From: Cryptomeria japonica
Lineage: Eukaryota; Streptophyta; Pinopsida; Cupressales; Cupressaceae
Reading direction: 5' to 3'
NCBI RefSeq assembly: GCF_030272615.1
Contig: NC_081408.1
Span: forward strand, 613,781,977 to 613,845,976
DNA length: 64,000 bases
The notes below the pieces were generated by a model. The model was given only the letters and a program-made list of their open reading frames with translations. It searched no databases and was not told the DNA's origin. This document shows positions 1 to 10,976 of this stretch, one piece after another (positions within the stretch are counted from its first letter, which is position 1; each line of letters starts with the position of its first letter). Position numbers and translations under genes: made by a program.

Positions 1-217
1 CAAAGTCAGAGGGGAGTTTCGCTCCTTCTTGAGCGAGTTTTAAAAAGTGAGCATTCGCATTGCTCTTGAGTATTTCATCAAAAAGTTTGTTAAAGAGAGG
101 GTTATGCTGGGCCCTTTCTATTGTTGCAGGAGTGGGAGTACTTGGGTTTTCATCATTTGCATTTCCTCCAAGTGCTTCTTGAAATTCATTGAGATTTTCC
201 TCTTTTTCTTCTTCCAT
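1..217 (-). CDS. gag-like N-terminus, partial, open at the edge
   Basis: An ATG at 217 opens 72 codons with no stop before the window edge. The N-terminus is acidic (MEEEKEENLNEF), followed by a Pro/Thr stretch and the segment NPLFNKLFDEILKSNANAHF, then KLAQEGAKLPSDF. It is the first ORF downstream of the 5' LTR and leader of the minus-strand gypsy element, the position of gag. No zinc knuckle or major-homology region is reached, so gag is inferred from position and general character, not from a domain. Confidence 0.45.
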   Translation of the reverse strand, partial: MEEEKEENLNEFQEALGGNANDENPSTPTPATIERAQHNPLFNKLFDEILKSNANAHFLKLAQEGAKLPSDF

Positions 218-2658
218 TTCTATTTATCGTTGCCTTGACTGTGATCGGGTTTGGGCCATTTTGTTTACAAGTTTTTGTTGAAGTTGAGCGAAAATGATGA
301 TGAGTTTTTGATGAAATGAGAGATTGATAGTTGGTGAATTGTGTTGCATGTAGATCTCTAGCACTTTTAAGGTAGATGTAACCGAAATTCTTTCTGGAAT
401 TGCTTGTTGTGTTTGATAAGGTTTGATGTGATAAGGTTTAGAGAAATCTAAGATGTGTTACAGATTTAACTACCTAGTAATGAAAGGATTCACTCATACA
501 CTAGTTTTAACCTACGTAGATGTGTCTCTTAGGATGAGCTTATCCTAGATGTAGAAACAATCTAAAAAGTGATGTGATGCGTTTGATTCAAGCAATATCT
601 AAAGAGAGAACTTGGGACAAGAACTTCTTAATGTTTTGAGAGTTGGAAATGGATTGATGATGAAGTGATGATGTATGAGTGAGATGATGGATGGAAATAT
701 TTTCAAATTCAATAAAAACTTTGTGTCACAAATGGGACAAACTCTACCTCTTCCCTTTCGGGTGTTGGTGGTATTTCTTGAGCTACGTTGTATGTGATAC
801 AGACGTTTGGGAAAAAGTTGGGATTAATCTTACCTCCTTGGTTTTTGTGATAACTCAGAGCTCTATATTGCATAAAAGCTCTGCGGTTCAATGATTCTGA
901 ATCAAATTCATTTGTTTTACCTTGAAGGTAGAGATGCATGTGACGCAGAAAAAACTCTATGGGAGACAAAGATTTGTCTATTTAGATAAAAGAATTTCCT
1001 CTTTTTGATCAAAGCCTTTGAGCTCAATGGCCTTCTTTTCAAGTTGATATTTTGATGACGCTTCTTCTTTCGCAAGATGTGAAGAATGGTCATAAAGTTT
1101 GATTCTTTGTTGTTTGCACTTTGTTTTTGATATTTTTGGTTGTTTCGAAAGGTGTTTGGTTGGATGAATACTTTGTTTTTGGAAGTGATTTTCTTTTGAT
1201 GTTTCTTTGACAAGAAAACAAAGTAAGCACACAAACATAAGAATGTAGCCTCAAAGGCACAAATGAGTATGGGTCTAGATCAACCCAATCCTTAGACTTT
1301 TTATATGACCCTTCCTTTAGATGTATTTTAAGGTGTATTTCCAAAGCCTGAAGTCGGCTCAATTTGCACTTGGTCTTGACTAAAATGAACACACTTCAAA
1401 CACTTTTTATCCCTAAGGTCAAATGGCCAGTTGTGATAAATGTAGCCCACATCTTGATATTTCTTCGACTTTGGTACTACATACCTTATAAATCCCGCCT
1501 TGGCAGGTAAGGATGTGATATACTAAGTCTTGCACGAGCATAACAAATAGATGATCCCTATGATGGGGGAGTCACCACTTTTATCAAGCCACAAGTGACT
1601 TTTCAAAAATTTATGTTTCTACTCAAGGAAATATGTATGGTGAGTATCTTGGGAGCAAAACCATCTATGCTCTTGCACTAAATTATATCGTAAATATCCT
1701 CAATCAATAGAACGGGTGGGATACTATTTAAAGGTGTATAGTCATGTTCGATGTTTTTGGACATAATTTCATTCTGCAGTGACTCACTTAAGAGCCTTGT
1801 AACTAGTGGTGGGGCCCATATGTCCTTTCGGCCAGTTACACTGTAGGAACAACTATACCCAAGGCTACATCTTTCGCTCTCACTTGATTTCTATAGCAGC
1901 TTGAAGGATTTATTGTGCGAGGTCGTTCCCAAGAGTGATGTGTCTCTTGGCAGGCCTCTCTTAAAAAGATGAAAATTTTGAGTGTTACTAACACTTTTCT
2001 CTTGCACCTAGGACCATGAAAGCCAAGGGAGAGGATAGTGTGTGTTAGAAGTGGGACCACTCGACCAAATTTTTGCACAAGTGTGCCAAGCACGAAAAAC
2101 ACTTGTTCTTTTTAATCTGCCATTGCAATGTGATCTAACTATTTGGAGATGTTGCTCCAACATTCATGGTGTTATTTTTATCCTTCAATGGCAAAATGTG
2201 TTTGTAATCTAGAAATTGGAAATCCTGGTCAACTGAACTTGAAGCACGTATGCATGAAGAAAAATCGCTTTGCAAAAAAAGGTTTAAACAAGTTGATTGT
2301 GTATTTTATGTGCACCAAAAATAGAAGTGTGGATTGTAAATTCTTTTGATGCAAGAAAAATGGAAGTGTTGATTTTAAGCACCAAATGAAGTGTGTTTCC
2401 TAACTTGCAAGAAAACAAATGTTTGTTTTGTTTAGTTTTAATGCACCAAAGAAACAAGTGACCCTAACTAAAAAGCAAGGAAAGTTTATTTGTTCAAGTT
2501 TTAAAACACCAAAATAAAGTGTTTGATTTTAAAGGGTGAGTTTTTAAACTTGCACAAACAACAACCGGTTAGTAAAATCCATGTCTAAGGGGGGCTTCCA
2601 CAAGCCTAAAAACTTTCACTTTTTTGGTTACAAGGTTCTTTTTACAATGTTTTGTTAC
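218..2658 (-). other. gypsy leader / 5' UTR, non-coding
   Basis: No convincing ORF lies here on either strand. Part of it (about 1390-2110) resembles 24190-24960: both share a CTTCAAACACTT..TTATCC.TAAGGTCAA start, a TATGGTGAGTATCTTGGG block and a GCTCTTGCACTAA-type block in the same order. I therefore read it as element leader sequence, of which another diverged copy lies elsewhere in the window. Confidence 0.45.
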
Positions 2659-2895
2659 AATAGCGCTAGTTTGTGTTTGAACAGAAGCACTATTTAACAC
2701 AAACACACTAAAAGAAAAAGAAAGACAGAGAAGGCAAAAGCGCTGAAATAGGGTCAATAGTGCCAAAACAGGGTTAAAAGCGCCAAAACAGTGTCAAAAG
2801 TGCTAATCTTGATACAATAGCGCTATTGTAAGAACAATAGCGCTAGAACAACAAGTATCAATAGCGCTAGAACGCGATCAATAGCGCTAAAGCGC
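2659..2895. repeat. degenerate AGCGCT palindrome array
   Basis: Six exact AGCGCT palindromes and several one-base variants (AGCGCC, AGTGCT, AGTGCC, AGCGCA) occur within about 240 bp. Most sit inside a CAATAGCGCTA word spaced roughly 18-25 bp apart. The array lies just downstream of the putative PBS in the gypsy leader. Confidence 0.8.
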
Positions 2896-2960
2896 AACCT
2901 GTGTGACAATTTCAACATTCAAACATGGTTTTAAAAAAATGATCTCTTGGGTGTTTGGAT

Positions 2961-2977
2961 TCATGTCGGGTTCACCA
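2961..2977 (-). promoter_or_regulatory. candidate primer-binding site of the left gypsy element
   Basis: Directly inside the LTR end (..GTGCATCA) the minus strand reads TTTGGTGAACCCGACATG. The TGG start suits pairing with a tRNA 3' CCA. I could not match it to a specific tRNA. Confidence 0.4.
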
Positions 2978-2979
2978 AA

Positions 2980-4395
2980 TGATGCACTGCGAAATGGACA
3001 AGGTTAGCAAATGACAAACAACACAAGACACAAGAAATCATTAGTGTTAGTCAATCAAAACCTAATCTAAATAGACATATCAAAAGAGATACTAAAATCA
3101 TGCTAATATATCTGACAAATGAAATAAAGATAATAAGGCATCTCCAAATGCCTCTTAGCATGCTCTTAGCTCCTTCTCCCTTGTTCCTCTCCTCTCCAAG
3201 TTCCAAAATAGTGTAGCTCTCAGTAGCTTTTTGTACTATGGATGCTTATGGAGGATTGAGATTTGAGTATTTTGCTCCAAATGTAAAATGAAAAGCTAAA
3301 ATACTAGATGCTATTAAAATGATTGATTTTAACCAAAATAACAAAATTTTAGTTTGCTATTCTAAATGCTCTCTAAAATGCCTATAGGTTAAATGCATAC
3401 AAGTTTTCAGAATTATGGCTAAGAATGCTAAATGCTTGAGGATTTGAAAATGAGGAATGTGAGCTCTATTTATAGGTAAAATGGAGCAATGGATGGTTGA
3501 GATTGAGCAATCTCAACAAGGGTCAGGATTGAATGATTTCAAATCCATGTGAGGGCTTTCAACCCAATCCCAGGATGACAAGTGTCAATGTGAGATAGGT
3601 TGAGAGGAGAGGGAATAAACATTAAATGCTTGACATGACCTTGGGAGTTAAGGTCAAGGTTAGTTGAATGAACAAACTCTTTATTCAAATAATAAAGCTT
3701 TTATCCAATGGATAAACTCTTGTGCAAAGGGCAAAAAGGATAAACATAGTCAAAGGAATAAATGTTTGGGGAGACAAGTTTGAAATAACCATAAATGGTT
3801 ATGTAAGAGCCATAAATGGTCATGTAAGAGCCATTAGTGGTTTTGGAAGACTTTGGAGGTTAATTTGTTGAACACACAAAGCATTAAATGCTTTTCAAAG
3901 ACTTTTGAAGTCTTTGAGAAGTGACTTCATTTTGCTTAGGAATGTGACAATAATCAGGGGACGGATTAGGTTAATTAGGAAGGGGTTTAGAAGAATCTAG
4001 AAGGGGATTTAGGAATGCAATTGGATTTGGTGGGTGAGGGAAAATAGGATTTTATTAGAATAAAAATTCATTTATTTCAATAAATGTGTGCAAGTTGCAT
4101 TTGTAGGAAAATGTAAGTAGGGGGGGATAATGATTTAAATAAATGTTTAATTTAATTTATTTAAAAGAGGAAAACAGAGATTTAATCAAATAAATAGATT
4201 TTATTCATTTAATTGATTGTGAATTTGGTTTAATGAATGAATTAAAATAAATTGAATAATTTATTTAATTAATAGGAGAATGTTTGGAGATGAATTAATT
4301 AAATATTAATTTAATTAACTGATGGCTAGTGGATTTTTAATCAAATAAATAGTGAATATTTATTTAATTAAGCTGGACAGATTTGTGTGACTACA
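2980..4395 (-). repeat. 5' LTR of left gypsy element
   Basis: The segment has TG..CA-type ends (TGATGCACTGCGAAATGG at 2980 and GTGACTACA ending at 4395). On the minus strand it holds a TATA box (CTATAAATAG, 3466-3475). The U3 half (about 4040-4380) is very AT-rich with palindromic TTAATTAA-like runs. Only one LTR copy is in the window, so the boundaries rest on terminal dinucleotides and the adjacent PBS candidate. Confidence 0.55.
3466..3475 (-). promoter_or_regulatory. LTR TATA box
   Basis: CTATAAATAG followed by AGCTCAC on the minus strand, in the LTR of the left gypsy element and oriented toward its gag. Confidence 0.6.
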
Positions 4396-4487
4396 GTGAT
4401 GTATACTATCTATAGATCCTACTTCCCTGTGAATTAGAGTAATTATATCTGCATACGAAAAACAAAACTATGTTATGGAAATTTATT

Positions 4488-5400
4488 ATTCATCCTTATC
4501 ATCTACAACTTCCATGCAAGAAGCCTGTGTTTTCTCAGCCTCCATGTCACTGAGGTTATCATCTTGGAATGGGGTCTAACCCTCATCAACCATATAGCTT
4601 ACCCACTAATCTCCTTTTGGCTCTTTTACCACACCAAATCATTGTTTAAGGAATGCAATATTGCTTGTTATATCTGGTTGTCGATGCCAGAAGAGTTTCT
4701 GGTCCTTGATGCTAAGAATAGGCCTCTTAAACTCTATTTTGAGTGCTTCTTCTTTGTCTATGGCTTCCGCAATTCCAACATAATCTTCCGGATAAGGGAT
4801 ATAGAGTTTCTCATCAACACATTTGATAGCCATCTCTAGGTTAACCAAATGTTCATTATTGAATATTAGCCTGCACAGTGAGATTGTGACTGCCTTATCT
4901 TCTCCCATTGTGAGTAATATGGCTGCAAACCTCGTAGGGATGTTACTGTCGACTCATTTCCTATGATCTATGTTTTTAATCTCATTCCCCAGAATCCTAT
5001 TGGTTGCATGAATGACCAAATCATCTTCCAACCTTAGAATAACCGACCAGTGTTTCTTAGATATCTCTCCTACAAAAGACATCTAACGCTTCTCTGGGCG
5101 CAAGCAAATACCAGAGTCCATATTTTTTACATAGTTAAATGGTGAGTGTTACCACTTAGATATACTGGGTTTGCTAACCGATACTATCGGTAAATTGAGT
5201 TTCAACCTTGGTTGCGACAGGCTGTTCTTGTGATGATTGTCGATTCACCTCCTAGTAAGCATTGTGATTATTATCTGATAAATCTAACAGGTTTCCATCC
5301 CCATACCGCCCTACTGTTTCGAATATAAAAATGTTGGTTACTTTTTCATGATTATCTATTAGTCTTACACCCTAGCATATCCAATGTATGATTGCTTTAA
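4488..5400 (-). pseudogene. unrecognised decayed ORF with acidic C-terminus
   Basis: From about 5120 to 4490 the minus strand reads through as one frame with a few stops. The longest clean stretch (4908-4639, 89 codons) contains the segments SLCRLIFNNEHLVNLEMAI and YIPYPEDYVGIAEAIDKEE. It ends in an acidic tail (DMEAEKTQASCMEVVDDKDE). Upstream, 5400-5125 has a second coding-like stretch (VTNIFIFETVGRYGDGN) in another frame, suggesting one frameshift. I do not recognise the family. It lies upstream of the gypsy 5' LTR and beside the LINE-tail microsatellites, so it may be a remnant of another element or a captured gene. No function is claimed. Confidence 0.4.
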
Positions 5401-5448
5401 GCAATCAAATGATACCTATATGATAAGGCCCAACATATGATGTATACG

Positions 5449-5464
5449 CATATATATATATGTC

Positions 5465-5512
<48 letters not shown>

Positions 5513-5734
5513 CACACACACATATATATGTATATGTATATATGTATATGTATATATATACATATATGTATATATATATATATATATACATATATACATA
5601 TATATATACATATACATATATATGTGTGTGTGTGTATATGTATATGTATATATATATATGTATATAGACATATACATATATATATGTGTATATATGTATA
5701 TATATATATATGTATATATGTATATATATCTATG

Positions 5735-5782
<48 letters not shown>

Positions 5783-6024
5783 GACATATATATATATATA
5801 TATGTCAATGTATATATGTTTAAATGTATATATGTCTATATATGTTTATACATATATAACTGTATGCATATATAGATATACATACATACATACATATATA
5901 TATATAGGCATATATACATGTATTTGTGTATACAAATATGAATATGTATATACTATATTGAGAAATCCATTGGGAACCAAAAGAGGGGTTATGATGAACT
6001 CAACTCTAAGATTATTATTAGTGA

Positions 6025-6098
<74 letters not shown>

Positions 6099-6240
6099 CT
6101 GATATCATATATATGCACGTATGCACATACAAGTATATAAGTATGAATATATATGTACATATATACCGCTATCTGTGCATATACATATATATGTCTACCA
6201 ATACATGTGAGAATGTGCTGGTCAGGGTTATTATATATAT
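5449..6240. repeat. TA/CA/GT microsatellite cluster
   Basis: This is compound simple sequence: mixed TA and TACA runs from 5449, a (GT)n run at about 5748-5779, more TA/TACA to 5930, and an uninterrupted (TA)n at 6026-6097. A short unique island (about 5950-6020) sits inside. The Tyr/Ile/His repeat ORFs in this stretch are artefacts. The cluster abuts the 3' end of the minus-strand LINE. Confidence 0.9.
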
Positions 6241-6264
6241 ATAAGCTAAACCCCTTCCTGCCCA

Positions 6265-6720
6265 TGAGTTACCTAATCTGATTGCCTAGATATTAATGAT
6301 GAGGTTTTGTTTGTTCCATTTGCCCCTATATTGGCTAGATTATTTGCCAATGTATTAGCCTCCCTATATATGTGATTAATCGTGTAATTTGAGAAGCTTT
6401 CCATTAGAAATAGGGCTCTATCCAATAGACTTATGTGTTCCCACTTTGGCATTGTGCTAGTCCTCATTGTATTGACTATAATGGCAGAGTCCCCTTTCTA
6501 TTTCCAATTTTGATAGTTTCAATTGTTTGCACATGTTTAAACCTTCTATAAGGCTCAACAATTCTGCCTTATTGTTAGTGCATTGACCTAGATATCTGGA
6601 TTTAGATCCAATGCAGCTCCCCTCATCCAAATGTATTATACAACCTACCCCTGCCTGCCCTAGATTACCTCTGGATGATCCATCAAAGTTGAGTTTACAC
6701 CATCCAACCTCTGGGGGCAC
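6265..6720 (-). pseudogene. LINE RNase H domain, frameshifted
   Basis: The minus-strand frame from 6720 gives the plant-LINE RNase H start WCKLNFDGSSRGNLGQAG, with the first catalytic Asp in NFDGSS and the catalytic Glu in NNKAELLSL. A frameshift near 6480 moves the rest into the 6467-6273 frame (HIYREANTLANNLANIGA). There the usual NxxADxLA Asp position reads NTLAN, so a catalytic residue is probably lost. It removes RNA template in target-primed reverse transcription. It follows the zinc-binding domain directly, the usual ORF2 C-terminal order. Confidence 0.8.
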
Positions 6721-6839
6721 CCATTTGCAAGCTTTCCTTGCTTCGGTTTTGTCTATGCCACCCTTCCTAGTGAATGGAGGGATTTTAATCCCCTTCCACT
6801 GCCTTCTAATGAAGTTATCCTAGTCTATAAATGTCTTAT

Positions 6840-7821
6840 CATGTTGAGGGATGGTCACATTCTTGCTATTGCAGATTTTTGTGATAGAGGTTTCTATTTT
6901 TTCTATAAGATTCTGTATCTTCATTTCTGCTTCCTGAAGAATTCTCTTGTTCGTCTCCTTCCAAACTTCTTAGATTACTATTGTTGGACTGCATATCCAT
7001 AAGTTGTGGAAGATTCTATTCTTGTTGATGATCGGCCAACCTCTGAACCATTCCCTTAGGGAAGGGATAAGGACGCCTGAGTAACCTAGTTGGGCCATCA
7101 GCCAATACCAACATTTCTACGTGTAGTTGTAGGTTGTGAAGATATGATCATTTGTCTCCTCCTCTCCTTTGCATAAGAGATAGATTGAGGGCCCTTCGTA
7201 TCCCCTAAGTTTAAATTGTTCAGCAGTTAGGACCTTCCCCTGAACTGCCACCCAGGCAAAGAAGCCAACTTTTGGGAGACATAATTTGTCCCAGCATAGT
7301 GTATTTGGGATGTAGTCCTTGACAGTGTTTGCCTCATCATATATGGTTCTAAAACCATGTTTATATTTTTACTTTCCATCCTTTGATCTCGACCATATAA
7401 GCTCATCTGGCCTAGGTCTGAATATTATTATTCTGCATCCAAGAATTTGGAACAGTTCATAGGCTTTGATGTCCGTCATGAATGGGTGCATGTTTTTCCA
7501 TTTCCATCCCATTGTCAATTCGGGTACCATTGTTGTATAATTCCTTACATGATTACCCTATAAATATTTTATTTGGTCCTTTATATTGGTCGTATCCATT
7601 AGTTTGTCTATCGGGGTGTATCCTCACTAGGAATCTTCCCAGAACAAGGCAGATTTACCATCGCGAATATCACAAGATAGATGATTAGATATGAGTATTC
7701 AAATTTATTTTATTAAATTCCAGATTCTAGACCCCTTGGGTGGGTTTGTATCCCTAAATACTGCCTCTCTCTGATTATTTGATATATATTTATTCCTAAG
7801 GATTCTGGCCCATTTGGCTAA
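6840..7821 (-). pseudogene. LINE ORF2 zinc-binding RT C-terminal region (zf-RVT-like), 3' segment
   Basis: The minus strand reads WVAVQGKVLTAEQFKLRGYE, then SIYLLCKGEEETNDHIFT, then RNRIFHNLWICSP. This is the WxxxxGK..T...L..RG..C..C...EET..HLF pattern of the zf-RVT domain in plant L1 ORF2. The first metal ligand region is altered and stops interrupt the frame. The domain is cut at 7821/7822 by the gypsy insertion, and the missing N-terminal side resumes at 15781. Between 7440 and 7760 the sequence is too decayed to follow in one frame. Confidence 0.7.
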
Positions 7822-9462
7822 TGGGGTTCACCTAGTTTGCTAATACTTCACCTAGTTGGTGTTGCTCAATTCCACCAACTTTCTAGGCCTAGTTGCACTC
7901 TAGACCTCCAATTCCTTCTCAATATCTTCTAGGTCTTTCTTCTTAACCATTCCTAGGTGTTTGCTTCAAGTGTTCTGACTAGGAACCCTACCAATTCACA
8001 ATGCTTCCCATGTGCTCATTATGGTTGTCTTGGCTTCAACTTGTCAAATTGACCTCCTACTGTTGTGAGTTGATGTAGAGGTGTGGAGGTGGCTTATAAT
8101 ATGTTTTTAATAGCTTTTGGGTCCATTTTAGGTTTGCAACCATTTCCCTTCTTACCGATTTCACCATTTTGCCTAGAAAAGGGCTACAAGGAATTAGCCC
8201 TATTAGGCCTCCTAAATCCGGTTTTTTACGGCTTGAGAGAAAATGGTCCAAAAGACCCCTCAAAAAGTTTGGATTTTCTTAAATTAATCATCTAACCTCA
8301 AGTTATTTTTTTGGTTTTGGCTCCTTATCCCACCGTACAATTCCCTAACCCAAAAATGAGGGTTTTTAATGGTTTCTAGGCCTTCTAACCGGCAATGACT
8401 GGTCAATTTGGTGATTAGGAAAAAAATGACTTTGTCAAGGCTTCCCCTTGCATTTAAAAATATTTAATAACTTCATGGACCCCTCCAAAAGGTTAGATGG
8501 TGGTTTGGCATTCACCCCTGCACTTTGCACATCAATTTCACCCTGTCTCCTCTAGCCGGGTTGCTCCTGGACTCACCTAGAACAAGGTGGTAGTCATATT
8601 AAATGTCATATCCAGAACTTGTCCCTGAATATGTACACTATACAAGTGGTTTAACTTCATTCCCCAATAGGTCATGATGGTAGCATGTGTGGAATTCATG
8701 GGACAACCATTTTACATAAAATTGCTATATACAAGCCAAAACTGGCTGTTTGCAAACCAAAACAAGAAAAAACTAATACAAACTATCCACAAAGCTTTAA
8801 ATGGAACTAAAAACTCTATAACACACCAAAGAAACTCAATCCATTACTGGATCAATGGATTCAATCCATTTGTATTCACAAAATGAGTAAAATAAGCCAA
8901 AATGATGCCAACTAGTCTGAAAATGAGTAGTTTCAAATTATTGAACTTACAAAGCAAAGACTCTAGCCTTGGTAACCTTTCAAGAGAGGGTTATTATAGT
9001 ATTCCCCACATGTGGAGTCTTTCTAGGGTGTTGTAAAATCCCTAACTCCATCGCTAATCAAATTAGGACAAAAGTTGTCATGACAACTCTCAAAAGTTGT
9101 CATGACAACTTTTTGCAACTTCGCACTTTTGCACTTTTTGGCCTTCTCAACCTATGAGACCTATCCTACATCATCACTTATAACTTTTAAAACATTTATA
9201 AGAGTAATTTAACCCTCCCTAATGCCTATACCAGGTTTTGACACTTTTGACCATCAAGAAGGTCAACTACCTACTCAAACCACTACCTAGGTACAAAATG
9301 CAAACCTAAGAAGAATTAACTCAATATAGGCATACATTTTACTCATCTCACTCACTCTTGGACCCTCCTAGAGTCCTTATTCACTACCTAACTTGGCTAG
9401 GGTTAGTACAAGCCAAAATTGAGAAAAGACTACTAGCCTAAGTCGTAGGTGCTCTTGCACCA
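7822..9462 (-). repeat. 3' LTR of the chromovirus (1641 bp)
   Basis: Collinear with 14162-15780. Outer end TGGGGTTCACCTAG, inner end GCTCTTGCACCA. It differs from the 5' LTR by scattered substitutions and by a 22-bp direct duplication around 9070-9110 that repeats the palindrome GTTGTCATGACAAC. Confidence 0.92.
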
Positions 9463-9482
9463 TTCTCCCAAACAAAAGAAGA

Positions 9483-9932
9483 TCATGTCACCTCCTTGGG
9501 AATCAGATTGTGATCAATGCCTAGCTTCTTAAACTATTTCTCAAGCACCCATGTAGCTTCAACATCATCCATACCTTGCTATTTGATTAGGTGCTCCCAA
9601 TAGGCTTGATGCCTTGTCTTCTTGGAAATCCTTGAACTCAACACCTTATCAGCCTTTGGATTTGGTTTGGATGGTAACTGAAGGTTGTTCACATCATCTG
9701 ATACCTTTGAGTGACTAGAATCTAAACCTTGAATTTGTCCCTTGTAGGCAACTAAGTCTGCTATGTTGAAAATCGGTGACAATCCTATGTCACTAGGTAG
9801 GTCCACCTTGTATGCATTTTCTCCATACTTGGATAGAATGGCACATGGACCTAACCTTCTCATTTGCAACTTGTTAGGCACTCCTTGTTGTAGCCTTGCT
9901 TTGTTTAAGTGCACCATAACAAGATCTCCCAC
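9483..9932 (-). pseudogene. chromovirus integrase C-terminal and chromodomain-like tail
   Basis: Starting at 9932 the minus strand reads MGDLVMVHLNKARL, then LGPCAILSKYGENAYKVDLP, the GPY/F-type integrase C-terminal module. It ends with VLSSRISKKTRHQAYWEHLIK, a stop, QGMDDVEATWVLEK, a stop, then FKKLGIDHNLIPKEVT and a terminator at 9483-9485. The tail resembles a chromodomain (K..H..YW...W.G....EATW) in which the expected Trp codon is now TAG. Chromodomains of this clade guide integration to heterochromatin. It is in frame with the integrase upstream. Confidence 0.7.
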
Positions 9933-10031
9933 TTAAAATTGTAGGTTCTTCCTTCTTTCATCAACTTTTTGCTTGATTTTGCTTGTGTTTTCCATCAATG
10001 CTTGCTTGACTGATTCATGGCCCTCCTTCAT

Positions 10032-10970
10032 TCACTGAGCAAAGTCTTCTTCATATCCACTTCTTGCTACTGCACTACCTAAGTCTCTCAACTCCAAAAT
10101 ACCTCTTGGGTGTACACCATAGACCACTTCAAAATGGCTCTTTCTAGTTGTCCTATTTATGGTGTCAATGTATTCATATTCAGCTTGTGAAAGTACTTGA
10201 TCCCATGTTTGCCCATATTCTTTGGTAAGGTACCTTAATAAGTTTCCCAAGCTTCTGTTCACCACTTCGGTTTGCCCATCTGTTTGTGGATGGTAGGCTG
10301 ATCCAAAAGAGAGGTTGGTGCCAAGCTTTTGCCAAAGTGTCTTCCAAAAATGACTCATGAACTTTGAGTCCCTATCTAAAACAATTCTCATGGGTAAATC
10401 ATGTATCCTTACTACCTCTTTGAAGAACAAATGAGCTATTTGGCATGCATCATGAGTAGTCTTGCAAGGCACAAAGTGAGCCATTTTACTAAATCTGTCC
10501 ACAATGACATAAATGCTATCAAATCCCTACTTTGTCCTTGGTAAACCTACCACAAAGTCCATACTAATGCACTCCCAAGGTCTATTTGGTATGGGAAGAG
10601 GTTGGTACAAATTGGCATTTGTAGAAGTACCTGTGGCCTTTTGGAAAACTATACAAGTCTCCACATACTTTTTCACATCTTGATTCATCCTTGGCCAATA
10701 GTAATACCTCTGAACCAACTCTTGAGTCTCATTGACTCCAAAATGTCCACTAAGGCTGCCATTATGCTTCTCTTGTATGAGATTTTATCTTATTGAGCCT
10801 CTAGGCACACAAAGCTGCCCACCTCTAAACAATAGTCCATTTTGTAAAGTAAAATCAAAATACTCACTATGGAAGTGATTTTTATACTCCTTACACACCT
10901 TGTAGGCATTTGAGAAGTCTTCAATCTCTGGGTATAAGTCTCTAAAATTGTCAACTCCTATGCTCCTCAA
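10032..10970 (-). pseudogene. chromovirus integrase (zinc-binding and catalytic core)
   Basis: The frame runs from 10970 to 10032 with single stops between segments. The zinc-binding region shows YYWPRMNQDVKKYVETC followed by a degraded second Cys pair (IVFQKA). The core has MDFVVGLPRTK, MDRFSKMAHFVPCKTTHDA, VLDRDSKFMSHFW and SAYHPQTDGQTEVVNRSL, matching the first Asp, second Asp and Glu of the DDE triad. It would insert element DNA into the host genome. The HHCC finger has lost residues, so the protein is unlikely to work. Confidence 0.88.
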
Positions 10971-10976
10971 TTGGAC

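Larger units (their letters stand above)
1..4395 (-). mobile_element. Ty3/gypsy retrotransposon, 5' part (LTR, leader, gag start), cut by window edge
   Basis: Read on the minus strand, this holds an LTR (2980-4395), a candidate primer-binding site beside it, a leader of about 2.7 kb, and the start of a gag-like ORF at 217 that runs off the left edge. The LTR has TG..CA ends and a TATA box on the minus strand, so promoter, PBS and ORF point the same way. The very long leader resembles large Tat/Athila-type plant gypsy elements. The polymerase would lie outside the window, so the lineage is inference. Confidence 0.6.

Noticed and set aside
4488-5400. Endogenous viral sequence
   Set aside because: The ORF is unfamiliar and multi-exon or viral origin could not be supported by any motif, so it is left as unrecognised.
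5397-6265. Overlapping ORFs rich in Tyr, Ile, His and Thr on both strands
   Set aside because: They are translations of TA/CA microsatellite. The same low-complexity pattern appears in all frames.
8083-8295. ORFs inside the gypsy LTRs on either strand
   Set aside because: They appear at matching places in both LTRs and lack any known LTR-encoded protein feature.
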